Below, one piece after another: positions 39,435 to 51,561 of a stretch of DNA of 64,000 nucleotides. A model generated the notes under the pieces. It was not told the DNA's origin and ran no database searches. It saw nothing but the letters and a program-made list of their open reading frames with translations. The position numbers were made by a program, and so were the translations under genes. Each line of letters starts with the position of its first letter. Within the stretch, counting starts at the first letter, position 1. This DNA is from Clavelina lepadiformis (Eukaryota > Chordata > Ascidiacea > Aplousobranchia > Clavelinidae), in contig NC_135240.1 in the NCBI RefSeq assembly GCF_947623445.1, positions 8,556,001 through 8,620,000 of the forward strand. Reading direction: 5' to 3'.

Positions 39435-39819
39435 GAAATTTTCACCCCATTCGTCTACTTTCCGCCCATTAAAATGGTCCAGAGTACGGGAATTTTTTCC
39501 CATTGTAATGCTTGAAAGTATGCCTTTCTTACCCTAGAGTAAGATATATGCCTTTGGAATGGGGAGAATTTTACTTCGGCACAAGTATGGTTTGTTAACC
39601 CCATTCGTCTATTTTTCCGCCCATTAAAATGGACCTGCTTTCAGCAATGGGGTTTCGCACAATCCATATTTCTGCCGAAGTAAACATCTCCCCATTCCAA
39701 ATGCATATTTCTTACTCTAGGGTTAGAAAGGCATACTTCCTGCCATTCGAATGGGAAAATATTACTGCATTTCCACCCATTTCAATGGGCAGAAAGCAGA
39801 CGAATCGGGTGAAATTTTA
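39435..39819. mobile_element. Nested fold-back (palindromic MITE-like) element
   Basis: The left end AAATTTTCACCCCATTCGTC and the right end GACGAATCGGGTGAAATTTT are inverted copies. The inversion continues inward: TCCGCCCATTAAAATGG against CCATTTCAATGGGC, then the blocks with GCCTTTCTTACCCTAGAGTA and TACTCTAGGGTTAGAAAGGC. A third copy of the terminal module, in direct orientation, begins at 39597 (CCCCATTCGTCTA). The result is a long hairpin of about 385 bp. No clear target-site duplication was identified, and there is no coding sequence. Confidence 0.75.
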
Positions 39820-40421
39820 CACCAAACTTATTTTACGTTAAACTGGGGTTGCAACCAAATCATTATTTTATTTGGTTCATTTTAAGTGGTGAAAAAGGCA
39901 ATGTATATTGTGACTCCAGTTAATCCAGTCATTGTAAACATTAACCCGAGTCAATGCTTTTAACTTAAAACATCTTTTGACGTCACATCATTTTGCGTTT
40001 TTTTGGTCATGACTGTCTGCAAAGTAGTCTAAGCTGACTTTCGTTCGGAAAAGTGTATATGTTTTAGGAAAATAAAGGGTTTTGTTACCTAAAGCTCAAG
40101 TTTTTGCCGTCACAATTGTCAAAGCATGACTTGGGTCACTTAGAACAGTTGGCTGCTTCAGGCCAACTTATTTTAGTGTAAATCAGAAATAACAAAACCC
40201 AAAAAATAAAACATCATACACTACGGGACGAGCGTATTGGGGGAATTCCCATACAACAAACCTCTGGATTCGAGCATAGATTATATCACTAGCAATGATG
40301 AGAGATTGGAGGTTTGCAACGCTCGCATTTCTTGGCCTATATTGAGTTGAAAATCCTTTTTGACTAAGATAGCAACGGCCAACTCAATTCCCATAAGAGA
40401 AGTCGACATAAACTGAAGATA

Positions 40422-40720
40422 ATGAAGGAATCAAGCAGTAGTAAAGGTAAATAGCATGTTTTAAAAATTACACGTGGCATATAGGCTATAGGCCTAGGTG
40501 TAAAAATCATCTGTTTTCTTACTGGTATACCTATACTGGTGTAGTGCAGGATTTCATTTTTTCTTTCAAATGTGATTTAACAATTTAGTTTATTGAGTAT
40601 TACTTAGTAGTTTAAACTCTCAGTTTCAATTTTACTACAACTGCTTTAAAGCGGGTCACGTTAGATTAATGTTTTCAGTATGACACTTTGAGTAGACATA
40701 TACCTTACCATTCCTATTCT

Positions 40721-40758
<38 letters not shown>

Positions 40759-41390
40759 CCTTCAATATAATATGCCTTTTTTTAGTACAAGCGCCTCACA
40801 TGCATTGGGCAATGATTTTATGGAAATCATTTAATGCAGCTGACCTGGCGTTATCTCAAAGAGTTGCAATTTGCTCTGAACATGGACAACTCAGATCTAC
40901 AATGAAATTGTTAGAGATATCAGGTCATGGAATACTATGGCTTAGTGGAACATGCATGGCTTTGTTTAAAGTGCAAAGCTTGGATGAAAAAGTAGTTTTC
41001 TTCAACTTACTTTTTGCTCTTATTATAGACTTAATTGTAATTGGAGTTTTAAAGGCATCATTTCGAAGGCCACGGCCTGTGTATAACAAGGGAGATATGT
41101 TTGTCACTGTGTCTGTTGATAAGTTTTCATTTCCATCTGGGCATGCAACACGAGTAGCGATGGTGTCTGTTTTCTTTTTAGAAAAATTAATGATATCTTT
41201 TACTGTTCGCTTATTGCTGGTAACTTGGGCTTTCTGTGTTGGCATATCACGTGTTATTTTAGGTCGACACCATGTGTCAGATGTAGTAGTAGGGTTCGTT
41301 GTGGGTTATCTTCAATACCGTTGGATACTTATCCCACTTTGGTTAAACGAGGGTGTTGTGAGCTATTTGTTAAACTCCTTTCATATTTAA
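40422..41390 (+). CDS. PLPP6: PLPP6-like polyisoprenoid/presqualene diphosphate phosphatase (PAP2 family)
   Basis: Two exons, 40422-40446 and 40786-41390, give 209 residues. All three PAP2 active-site motifs are present: KASFRRPRP, FPSGHATR, and SRVILGRHHVSDV, with the catalytic His in the third and the second His in the PSGH motif. Four or more hydrophobic segments surround them. The stretches LEISGHG and VDKFSFPSGHATR match PLPP6, which removes phosphate from presqualene and other isoprenoid diphosphates at ER membranes. The protein lacks much of the N-terminal extension of the vertebrate enzyme. The first exon codes only MKESSSSK plus one base; the second exon contains its own ATG (40801), so an internal start is possible. 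The intron holds a (TA)n microsatellite directly upstream of the acceptor. Confidence 0.92.
40722..40758. repeat. (TA)n microsatellite
   Basis: An almost uninterrupted TA run with a single TACA break, located in the only intron of PLPP6 about 30 bases before the acceptor. It probably varies in length between individuals. Confidence 0.9.
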
Positions 41391-42844
41391 TCCATCACTT
41401 TTATGCAACAGTTTTTTTTTTTGAATTTTTTCGCAAGTATTGCAAGAATTTTAAGTTTTCGTTATGAATTTTGCATACTGAACGTTTAAAACGTAATGTG
41501 TTGTTCAATGTATGGCTGCACAGGAGACCTCCAAATGGAAGCACAGGTTGAGTCCTATTTCTGTCACCATTCAACGTTGTACTTAAAACACCAGATAACA
41601 TAAAACTTAAGAAAGTGAACAGGGAATAACATGTTTCAGCACTGTAAGTCTGGATGACCTTGTCAATTAGCTTTGTGATAAGGGTTTTCTTGTGTAGTGA
41701 AATTAATTCTAAGGTTATATTTTGTATGCCTTACAGATTATGTAAACATTGTTGCTAGTTTTTGAATAAGTTTATTTAATTGACCTGCTATTGTAAAGTT
41801 GCAAAGATTAATAGTTGAGATTGAAAATCTGATTACATTTAAATACAATTTCTGCTTGTTATTTTATGTATGCATTGATTAAGAGATTATCATGATGTAC
41901 AGTTGAACCTCGTTATAAAGTACAACCTTAGACTTCAAAAATGTGTATGTTAGTTACATCCATACTTAGTTGTAACCATAAGCTAATAAGTAAGGTTATT
42001 GCTACATAAGTAAGGAGCAGATCACGTCATTTGCCATTTTGACTACAATACGATGTCATATGAAGCGATTGTGATGTTTGTTAGATATTGACAACTACAA
42101 TACTAATCATTTCGAACTAAGTCAAAATAAAACTACACCCACAATAAGACAATTTTTTGCTCAGGTAATTCCAAATCCCACACCATCAAAAAAGAAAAAA
42201 ATTCAAAACTCCACACTTTCCTTTCCTGAATTCTTAGCACATGAGATAATGATTTTTGCCCATTGAGATTGCTGCCCTATCAGTTAGCAATATCTGCTTT
42301 CATTTTCGAGCCATTTTCTCACAAAATCGTATGGTGTGATTCTGTGTTGTACAGTCTTGTATGATACAGCATGTTACACCGTATGCCATTTTTGTATTAG
42401 ATTAATAATAATATGTTCGTGATTTGAACAATTACTAATTGTCAAGTTATAATTGCATTTATCAATGAATGGTATGTTGTATGGAAGGTGGCTTTTCATA
42501 TTTACTGAGGATTTACAGAAATTTTGATGTTGTATTCATGTTTGTATTATGAAGGTGTTTGCTGTAACCAATACGGGCAAAATAGATATTGCAATACCTG
42601 AATGTCAGACTTGAAAATCAAGACATCGTAGACATCATAAATGGGGTTTGTAGCAACAAGTGTCAACTGTGCTAATATATGAAAACTAAAAAGGGAGTGT
42701 TTTGTAACATGCTGTATTCTTTCAAGAAGAATGTCGGGCTAATGCCAAACAAAACAATAACTTTTCGTACCAATGTCCAATGAAACACAAAACAAAAATA
42801 TATATCAATGTGATTAGGCAAATGTTGATTATTTTACAATTTAG
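41391..42844. other. Convergent 3' region between PLPP6 and CAMKMT
   Basis: PLPP6 (+) and CAMKMT (-) end toward each other here. A pogo/Tigger-like left terminus, CAGTTGAACCTCGTTATAAAG after TA, starts at 41900; no matching right end was found. A 62-codon open frame (42078-42266) lies within reach of it but shows no domain. Nothing else was recognised. Confidence 0.45.
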
Positions 42845-44956
42845 TCACTTTATTAATTCAACTAACACAGGAAAATGGATTTCTGGATCGTAACTATCAT
42901 TATGTAGCTGTTCAGTTTCATGTTTATTGATGATTGCAGGGCAGTAGTGGTCTGATTCGGTAACACTTGAAAATATTTTACTAGAAATATCAACAAATTG
43001 AGCTAGCGTATGACCACGTCTCGGTGCAAAAATTAAAGCTTTGCCCGATGACTTGAGCACATAATGAATTGTTTCAGCTAAACTTTGACGATATTTATCA
43101 AAAAACAGGCAATCTGCGCATATCACAAAATCAAAGGCATTTTTATGTTGTTGATATGTACCAACATCATCCCAGAGTAATGAGCTTGCAGAAATGTTTA
43201 TATTCTTTTTGTTCTTTAAGTTCATTTCTATTGTCTTTTCTAGCGACTCCACACATCTTTTATTTCCATCTGTAAGAAGTATTTGCTTCGGTGATTTTGC
43301 ATTCAATGCAATGCATATTCCAGCTAGGGAAGAACTTCCACCTCCAAGTTCAATGACTGATTTAAAGTGGAATTTGTCAATATGGAGGATACAGTAATAT
43401 GCTAAAACTTCTTCAGCTGGCCATATGCACACATTACCAGTGTTGTTGAAGGACAGAATATCCTGAAAACCATATTAACAAAAGTAAATTAATTACAATT
43501 ACTTAGGTCTTAATTAATACTTTGGTCACAGAATTGATTATGTTCCAGTAAAGATTGAACTAATAACAACTGTTTGTGGTAGTGACACGATAGATTGTGT
43601 TAGCAGTGTGTCCAAAGTAAAAGCAAACATTTCTATACAGATTCTATACAGTGGTCATGCTGTGCAATTCATAAAACTGGTTTAATCCCGACAACCTATG
43701 TGGTACTTTGAGTTAACGCCATATCTACCTAAACTAAATAATTTCAAGTTTCTATCCTACCGCTACATTGGAAAGATTGCCAAGTGCGGGGGAGATTAAA
43801 ATTAATTGTGCACATTATTGTTTGTTACATGGGCAATTTCTCACCCAAAAACAGAAAACTTTCAAATCTGGTCCTATCGCTTTATTAATCCAAACTTCGT
43901 AATAATAATTCTAAGAAAAGGTTTGGCAATTTTCTCTTTTCATTTTATTTAATACCATGCTAGCCAATTGCCCATAACTATCTAAAAATATTGTCATTAT
44001 ACTTATTAAACGGTCTAAAGTTTTGATATTAAGCCATCTCTAACAATTCGAAATTATTTTTGTTCAAGTATATTCATGCATTCCTCTTTTGACAAAAATT
44101 GCATTTTGAAAAATTTTGTGCATCAGACAGTGTAATTTTCGAAGATCTACTGCTGTGGTGTGCACCAGTAGGCAACAAAAAGTGTGCACCAGTATGCGCA
44201 AGTGTACACCAAATATCACTGCTTGGAAATTACTTAGCGTATTAGCTTTTTTGATCCATTTTGTGCAGATGTCCGGTGCACAACATTTTCATTCCATATG
44301 GGTGTTAGGGGCTGTAAAAATAACGTTCTCACCAGCTTTCAATACAGCAGTTAATTATGTTATATCGATTATTGCAAACTTTTTCCAACCCAAAGGATCA
44401 CAAGAAATTTTACCCTGAGAAAACGGGTCATGAGTGAAGAAAGTTTCACAAGCCCGAAGTAGATCATAATATTTTTACAAGAAGAGCAATAAAAATGACA
44501 GAAAATTTTTTTGGTAAACAGCTGCTGACGTATATAATTGTAAGTTTTTACTGCTCACTTTCAAATTGACATCGGAAAACAAGTGTTGAATCCATACTTC
44601 TTTGCTGAAAGGAATGTCTTCACAAATGTATGAAAACCACGAACATTGCGGCTTTTTTTTGTTTGCTGAACGCTTGTCTGGTTTCAGCACACAGGTACAT
44701 TGTTTTCGAGTAAACAACTCAAATGTATTAAACCTACGGACAGACTGAATAAACGTTATATCTCCACTTCCAACCAAACGTTTGTCCACAATAGCATTTC
44801 TTAAAATTTCCCATCTTGCTTTGCTTTTCGATTTTACTTTGTTCAATGCCCCTTCTCCAATAGCTGGTTTGTTTTCCATTTCAAATTTGTCGACGAAGCC
44901 TTTATAATAATTCTCGTTTGATCGAGACCCAGTTTTACCATAATAAAGTGAAAAGT
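42845..44956 (-). CDS. CAMKMT: Calmodulin-lysine N-methyltransferase
   Basis: Two long minus-strand exons in matching phase: 44956-44559 and 43462-42845 (TGA). The first has the conserved ARWEILR and SVRRFNTFELF region. The second has NTGNVCIWPAEEVLAYYC, the SAM-binding motif IELGGGSSSLAG, LLTDGN, FDFVICADCLFFDKYR and FAPRRGHTLAQF, which follow human CAMKMT closely. The enzyme trimethylates Lys115 of calmodulin using S-adenosylmethionine and is cytosolic or nuclear. The exon at 44956 opens mid-codon (an in-frame G is needed), so a short upstream exon is missing, or translation starts at the internal ATG of MENKPAIGEG (about 44883). The first exon has a long Lys-rich insert before the core compared with human. 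Confidence 0.93.
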
Positions 44957-46040
44957 CTGCAAACAAAATTTACCGGTAATTACCATGGGTAGAAAAGAAA
45001 CAAGTAATTTTAACAAAAAAATAGCGAAGATGGATATTGATGAAAACTAGTTCTACAACAATAACTAAAAAACTTATTGGCCATATTAGGTTTAAATTTC
45101 GTTAGCTTGTTTGTTTTTTGTAAAACAATGGAACGTTGCTCACCAGATCGCCAAATAAAAAATACTTAAATTCTTTGTTGTCTGGACTGCTCGTTAGGTT
45201 GACTCCTGTTTAGGAATTTGGGTCAACACTCAACAGAAAGATTTCTTGCAACAAGGTTTAAAATTTTTGTGTTTGTTTAAGTTAACACTGCATGAAAAAT
45301 GAAGACCACCTAGCGGAACGAGTTAAAAAAGTGAAATACGCTCCTCTTTGCGTGGATCTAAGCTCAGATCGACAATCAGAATTCTATAGTTAATTGAACC
45401 ATAGTAGTCAATACAGATACATGTATTGACTAAATGATAAAGCACTTTGATATGATGATGGTGCAGGAAAACTCTGAATCATCTGACTAAGAAAACTATA
45501 CGTCAATCTGTTTATTTATTAAGTAACTTGTCAATTTTCAACACTGATTTCATAACTATTTTAGATATTTGCTGCAGACTGCTTTTACATATTTTCAAGA
45601 TTAAAGACCAGAACCATTTACTGGAATGAGAAGTCACCACCAGCGCCACTCTAGTCTTCAGCATCAGAGCGATTTCCTTTCAGCACTGGCATCTTTCTCT
45701 GTGCATCACTGTCGATGTACCGGGGAAATTTCCATCTTGCAACGAGCAGTATTGTCATCACATCTTCCAAAGATTATCATTGATGTGCATTTTTGCTGTA
45801 CAAACGTGGACTCGTCAACAATGACGTTCATTAGTGTTATGGCCACTAGAAACCAGGCTCTTGCCCGGGATAGGGTTTCTTTTATGGTGGGTTTTCTTTT
45901 TCTATCCACTGATATACAGCATTGAAACGATACTCAATCATCTGTTGCTTGAACACACCGGCTGCACGCCTGCTTAATTTCGCTTTTTCCACTTATATTT
46001 GTGGATTTAACTAATTATAGGCTTAATGGCCGTGGTAGGG

Positions 46041-46200
46041 GTTACCAGCGATTATTATTACCTTGATTATTTTTGAGCATGCTTTAAGCCTTTTCGGCTT
46101 TGCTACTTTTTTCTGTTCATCGGCTAGTAGTAGTAGCAACCGGCTTGATTTTTCGTCACCAGCGGGATTTTGACAAAAAATAAAATGATTGATTGAATAG
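46041..46200. repeat. Dispersed repeat family R1, copy 2
   Basis: Same order of blocks as 38166-38312 (GTTAC, ATTATTTTTGAGCATGCTTT, AAGCCTTTTCGGCTTT, TGTTCATCGGC, GGCTTGATTTTTCGTC, AAAATAAAATGATTGATT). The two copies are roughly three-quarters identical by eye. Confidence 0.55.
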
Positions 46201-47982
46201 AATGGACTCTGATTAAACATTTAAAAAATATAGGCTATTTGATTTGCATTGTTGAAGTGAGTTTTCAATTTTATTCACAGATTTGTCAAACCTGAGTCTT
46301 TACAAATCCAAAAATAAGGTGGATATAAACATAGCTAATACATATGCAGGTATACAAAGATTCTGGTGAGACGTAGTAGAAATTCATCTGCGTTATATCC
46401 AAAATTAAAAAAACAACGATATACATTTTACAAAATAATTACCTGAATATTAGCTTAAAACTTAACTTATACTTAAGAACTTTATCTTTTTAGTAAAAAG
46501 AAAGTTATTTGCTTTTGGAATAAAGTTTTATGCAATTCAGTTATGAATGCTACAGTTAATTGTAATGTAACGCACGTGTTAATTTCAAATCTATACTTCA
46601 TTACAATTTCCTGAAACTATGATTTAGAACAGGCAATTGTATTTCGGTGATTTCCCTTTAATGCAACATAGTAATTGTTTGTTTTACCATTATCAAAAGT
46701 AGGAGCTGGAGTCTGGGAATGCCGTTTTATTTGTACAGTGTTGTGCATCCGCTTTCGGCTAGGAAAAGTGGCAGAGCCAAGCAGAAATGCTTCGCTTCTA
46801 TGGTTATTTGTTTAAACAAGCTATATAAAAAGTGGTAATTATTTTTATATTTACTAGTTACTTCTAAACTTTTGTTTTAAACTTCCCTCTAAATTCAATG
46901 AAAAAGGCTTAAAGTAGACTTTTTATGCGCAACTAATACCAACAGACCAAGCAAACTCTTAAGCAGTTTATGTTGCTTGCTTTGCTATCACGTATTGTAA
47001 ACTAAAATTGAACAAGTCCTGTGTGTAGGATTCAAAGTGCTGTAAAATAAAAGCAAGGCTAGGCAACATTTTTAATTTTTTTCAATATTTTTCGTTAACT
47101 GTGTAAAGCAATTTATATGCTATCTATTTGAATTAAATTTTTACAATATGGTGCCTAATACAAGGCAACTTAAACAATAATCAAAGTGGGTCAATAATTT
47201 TTGTTGTGAAGTCGGTAAATACAGGCCATAGTGGAAATTGGGACAGCTGCACGCATGACATTCATCAACATGCACGCCAAGTAGACTTAGTTTACTCATC
47301 ATGCCAACTTATAATAAATAAACAAACAAAACCTGGTTGTTTAAACGCCAATTTATTATAAATTAAACAATAAATTACACAAAAAAATTTATTTGTTTGT
47401 ATGCACAGTATCTCATCAAAAACTGCCATACTTTAAGTATAGGTGCCATGAGCTTGCTAAAATCAATACAACTGCAGATGTAAGTAAGTAGGCCGGACTG
47501 CTGAGTATGGCAGTTATTGCCAAGATTGTGTGGGTGCAGCTAGGAAAAATTTCAGTGTGCAAGGAAGCAGCTGATACGCACAACAACTCGTGGCTCAAGC
47601 ACCGCCATTGTTTGTGGTAGGCAAGGTGTTGTCTTATATAATAGAAAACGGAAAAAAGTTGTGTCTATGTTTTTTTAGAGAGATTATTCTTCTGCCAGTG
47701 CACAATACTGTTTCAGTCAAAACACCTTGGTTGTGCACCTGCCATACACTACAGTCTGAAGCATAGGCGATAGAAAATAAGGCAGCGTCTATTTCAGCAG
47801 CTGCCGTTTACTGAATTTGGAAAAAGTAACTTCAGCAAACGTCTAGCCAGTTATACACTTGGCATTTTATTATTTGGGTACCGGTGAGATGGACACTTAT
47901 TTTACCGGCCGCTGTTTACCGAACCAAGAAGGAAAATTTAAATACAGTTAACGGCATTTAGGCTATTCTGTGAATTGAAATG

Positions 47983-48200
47983 TATTCTAATTTTCAACTT
48001 AAAATGACATACTAATTTTTTCAAAGTGTAAAGTAACCTAAAACTAATCACCTCTAACCCAAACTCTAATTTTTCATGGCAAGGCTGCAAATTAAAATAA
48101 ATACTGATTTTCAACTTAAAATGATGTACTTTTTTCCAAACTCTAGCTTAATCCAAAACTAATCCCCTCTGACCCAAACTTTTACCTTTCGTGACTAAAT
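47983..48200. repeat. Tandem duplication, unit about 117 bp
   Basis: ATTTTCAACTTAAAATGA at about 47990 and again near 48107 are followed in both cases by TTTTT-AAA, a C-TAA-C-AAAACTAATC module and CCCTCT-ACCCAAACT-TTA. The two units differ at roughly one base in five. Confidence 0.65.
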
Positions 48201-48229
48201 TACCTCAAAAATAATAGTAAGGATAGATA

Positions 48230-48298
48230 ACATTGGCAGGATTTGAACCCAAAACCTCCAGCATACGGGCCCATTTACTAACCTTTATACTGTCGGCC
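48230..48298 (-). repeat. tRNA-derived sequence (SINE head or tRNA pseudogene)
   Basis: On the minus strand the sequence starts GCCGACAGTATAAAGGTTAG, has a hairpin-like ATGGGCCCGTAT region where the anticodon arm would be, and ends with GGGTTCAAATCC, a perfect B box with T-arm flanks. The 5' half does not pair well with the 3' end as an acceptor stem, so a functional tRNA gene is unlikely. Confidence 0.55.
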
Positions 48299-48856
48299 AA
48301 CAAATTTATCTCTTTTTTTCCTCTTTCAAAACGAGAATAATAAACCTATCAGCAGAAATGTAACAGTCACGGTATTGTGATTCAGCAACTTAAGTAAACT
48401 GATGCCGGTGAAATAGTCACTTCATAGTGGAATGTGTGGTGCTCACACACGACTTATCAACGTACATACTGAACTTTTACACATATATGCTGATTTATAA
48501 TAAACAATCGGGCAAAGTTAGTTGTTTAAATGCCGATTTATAATAAATAAAAATAAATAAAGCTTCAATGCTGTCGCTTTCACACTAAAATTTATATCTT
48601 AATATGGACAATTTCTTGCTAAAACCTGCCAAACTTTCCAGTTCGGACAGTAGACAGTAGGCAAAAAAACAATAAAACCTATTTTTCTTATTAATTCTTG
48701 CTTGTGTGTGGAATTTATCATATTTTGAACTTTTTTAAACTTTCTGAAAAGTGGTATTTTTCTTTTGTAGTTTTCAAGACATGAATATACTCATAGTTGG
48801 CTCACATATAAGAATGCTTTTAGTGTTGTAAATGCTTGTTTCACGATTATTGGACC

Positions 48857-51193
48857 ATGGGAGGAATACCAGAAAGAATCTTGCTTTTAATCAAGCATAT
48901 ATTTTTAGCATGTGCTCGGTGTTTTCGAAAAATTATTTGGTAAGTATATATCATGGATACTGTGTTGTGTATATCGGCTTTATGTTTTCATCGGTATAAT
49001 CTCTTATCAGTTCATCTTACAGTTCCGTAAATTGTGTTCGGTAAAACTTCAGAGTGAATTTTAGTCAATCATCAATATCATTTCAAAATGTGTCAAAATC
49101 AACAAACAACACAAAAGAAAAAATAAATTTTTATTTTTACATCAAGCATTGGGAGACGGAGAAAAACGTGTGACGATAGTGATCCTACATCTGTAGTGAT
49201 TGTCTCCGGCTCAGGTGTGTACTCTGCACAGCAACAGCCACAACCACTGATCAGTGAAACAAACAGTAACACCAGCTATATTCATCCGTCACTTGGAAAC
49301 TCTTTTCAAACTCAGGAGTGGAGTTCTTGGGATAATCAAGAATTTGAACAATCAAATGTTCCATTTTCTGAACCATCACAAATACCACAGCCATCACCGT
49401 CTCTGGATACCAATACTAATCTCGAAGGTTTGCTATGGATACTATATGTGAAATGACACTTTTGTGCACAGTATTTTATTTCTTTACACATGTCATAACT
49501 TATGATGCATTGCTCTAATATTTATTCAGTTTGACGCAAGGTTTACTTTTAAATATGATAATATTGTGTTTCAGCTGATGAACCAGAAGTTGATTTTTTC
49601 AAAGATATGGAACCAACTGTAAAAGTAAAGAAAGTAAGCTTTCAGGAAAAGTGTGTTTATCATCTTGAAATTTTAACTTATGTCATTATGATATACAGTA
49701 TATACTTGACTACTTGCTATCTCGCATCAGAGCCGAGCTACCTACCGTGCTGCTCGATGAAAAAAGTGGCACCAGCCAGCGCTCATTTTGCGGCAAGGAT
49801 TATTTTGGTTCCAATAGTTGCTTTTGCAGTTTCAAGCTATTGATTGAATTTATTGTTATTACAACCGGCCGCGTCTTATTACCAGCTGAGAATAATCCAA
49901 CAACAAAAAGTATTTAAGTTTTTTTTCACCACCTTCATTTGATCTTTGCTTAATTAACCTCAAAGCATCAGGGAACCAAGGGTTTCCGTATCCTATTTCT
50001 ATTGTTATTTGTGCTTACAGCGACTTAAAAGAAGCACGCTTCAAGTTTGATCTTAATTTTAAGAAATAGCAATGCTCTTGTAAATGCTACTAAAAAGAGT
50101 GAACTCCTGTCCAGCTCTGCTCTGTACATAATGTGTCTTCAATGATTGCAAATAGTCAAAATGTACCCATACAAATACCTTTAATTCCATTGTTTTGCAA
50201 GTATAAAAAGTAAGCTAGTAATTAAGTAGCAATGAATGACAAACAAAGTTTCATTCTTGGATAAAATAACACATGTTTTCAATTTTTAGGCTTTGTTGTA
50301 ATTTGTGTGTGAGTGAGTTATTTGTTTCATTTTACAGGTTTTTCTCAAAAAGAAAACTGCTGCCACCACAGCCTCTAACAGACTTGCGATGGACCATGAT
50401 CTTGAATTTAAAACAAGTGGCGAATTAGATGTGTGGGAAGATGATGAGGGATGGAATGCAGATGACTCAGATGATCTTGAAATTGATGAGACCCAAGTGA
50501 GTGCTCAAGAATTTGAGATTTTGAAAATTGTTTCTGTTTGGAGCATTGCTTATTGCCTTGGTGGCATGGCAAAGAACTTTATCTCCATTTTGAAAATAAT
50601 TCGGCAAGGCATTAATGACGCTGTTTAGTGGACCTGGTAAACAGTTTTAAATTCGAGCAATGCGATATAAAAAATCAAAAAAAAAACAAAAATGTGTGGC
50701 AATCGGAAGTTGCACATAGGCTAGTTTGATATCTGGGCTCAAGAGCCATGAGGAATCATTGCCGGGTTTATGTCGTGCAAAGAATTTCTTCAATCCGAAG
50801 ATAAATATTAATCATATCAAGCCATACCATTACAACACAGTGGTGTCCTATTTACTGAGTATGGTTTTAACAAGATTTAAAATTTTCACTGTTTAAAGCA
50901 ATTTTACGCAAGTTATGTTATATTTTATCGCTAAAGTGCGATAGATTGAGTGGGAGCTATACTTACATACATAGACATTAATAACAATTCGTAGTTGTAA
51001 TTTCTTTTTAGTTGCTGGGTATGTATTCTTTTTGACTTGAAAACTAGAATTCATCATATGTCTTTATAATCTATAGGTACTGAGAGAAGCGCAAGAACAA
51101 CGTCGGCTTGAACGACAAACTCGCTCAAAGCAGCAAAGACAAAGTAAAAACGCTGCCAGGCAACAGGAAAAACTTGCATTAAAAGTTTCTTAG
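48857..51193 (+). CDS. EBAG9: EBAG9/RCAS1-like Golgi and secretory-pathway membrane protein
   Basis: Five exons, 48857-48939, 49147-49427, 49575-49633, 50338-50496, 51077-51193, give 232 residues (213 in human). The N-terminus has a hydrophobic segment with cysteines (ILLLIKHIFLACARC) and then a basic GRRRK patch, as in EBAG9. The core keeps WSSWDNQEFE, EPEVDFFKDMEPTVKVKK, VFLKKKTAA, NRLAMD, and the acidic stretch with WEDDEGWNADDSDD. The last exon is a charged coiled coil (LREAQEQRRLERQTRSKQQR) with the ending VS and stop. EBAG9 acts in vesicle trafficking and regulated secretion at the Golgi. The Ser/Gln/Pro-rich insert of exon 2 explains the greater length. The start was chosen as the ATG whose frame gives the hydrophobic N-terminus; its context is ACCATGG. 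Confidence 0.92.
50728..50800 (+). repeat. SINE-like repeat, copy E (fragment, opposite orientation)
   Basis: The reverse complement reads TTTGCACGACATAAA-CCGGCAATGATTCCTCATGGCTC, the tail module of copies A, B and D. The rest of the element is absent. It lies in EBAG9 intron 4. Confidence 0.45.
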
Positions 51194-51561
51194 CCCATTT
51201 ACAGAACTTTAATATTTTGCAATGCGATAAGACCGGTGTCTTTTAAACAATGATACCGTGCAATTGAGTTCCATTTTATGTAAAACCACAAAATTGTGAG
51301 TGGAATTGCTGCTGCTATATTCCGTCCGTACAGATTTGATAAACCAACAGTTTTTTGAAAAATACATTTCTTTCCATTTCATTTTCGCTGCAGGAACGTA
51401 ACAGCATATTTCAACAAAAAATTATCTGGCAGTAAATTTTTGTCAACATGACCTCTGCAGTTTTTCTTATATAGTTATTAGATATACTATAACTGATTCT
51501 TATTTAACTAAACCGCAAGTTGCGTTTTTAATGATACTATAACTAACATATTGGCTTAAAT

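Larger units (their letters stand above)
38031..40421. other. Intergenic interval between URB2 and PLPP6
   Basis: Holds the R1 repeat (38166), a GC-richer stretch at 38330-38520 without a recognised product, a tRNA-like fragment on the minus strand near 38925-38990 (A-box-like AGTGGCGTAGCG, no good B box) and the fold-back repeat at 39435-39819. No gene was supported. The PLPP6 promoter should lie in the last few hundred bases. Confidence 0.5.
47226..48660. repeat. Pair of diverged direct repeats (about 240 bp) 1.2 kb apart
   Basis: The left unit (47226-47480) and right unit (48424-48660) share, in order, ATAGTGGAA-TG, CA-CACGAC-T-TCAACnTnCA, TTATAATAAA-AAACAA, GTTGTTTAAA-GCC-ATTTAT, and AAAACTGCCATACTTT/AAAACCTGCCAAACTTT. 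The DNA between them has no coding capacity. This could be two copies of one element or the ends of one larger element; terminal features are too blurred to decide. If it is a mobile element it is an old fossil. Confidence 0.45.
44957..48856. other. Repeat-rich interval between CAMKMT and EBAG9
   Basis: Contains R1 copy 2, a diverged long direct-repeat pair (47226-47480 and 48424-48660), a tandem duplication and a tRNA-like sequence, listed separately. The missing 5' exon of CAMKMT may lie in the first few hundred bases. No other gene is supported; short open frames at 45626-45925 and 47416-47598 show no family signal. Confidence 0.5.

Noticed and set aside
40250-40310. Possible box C/D RNA (GATGA-like motif) upstream of PLPP6
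   Set aside because: No box D or terminal stem in the right place; the sequence is more likely promoter or 5' UTR.
42078-42266. 62-codon frame near a pogo-like terminus as a transposase remnant
   Set aside because: No helix-turn-helix or DDE segment is visible and the right end of the element is missing; composition alone is not evidence.
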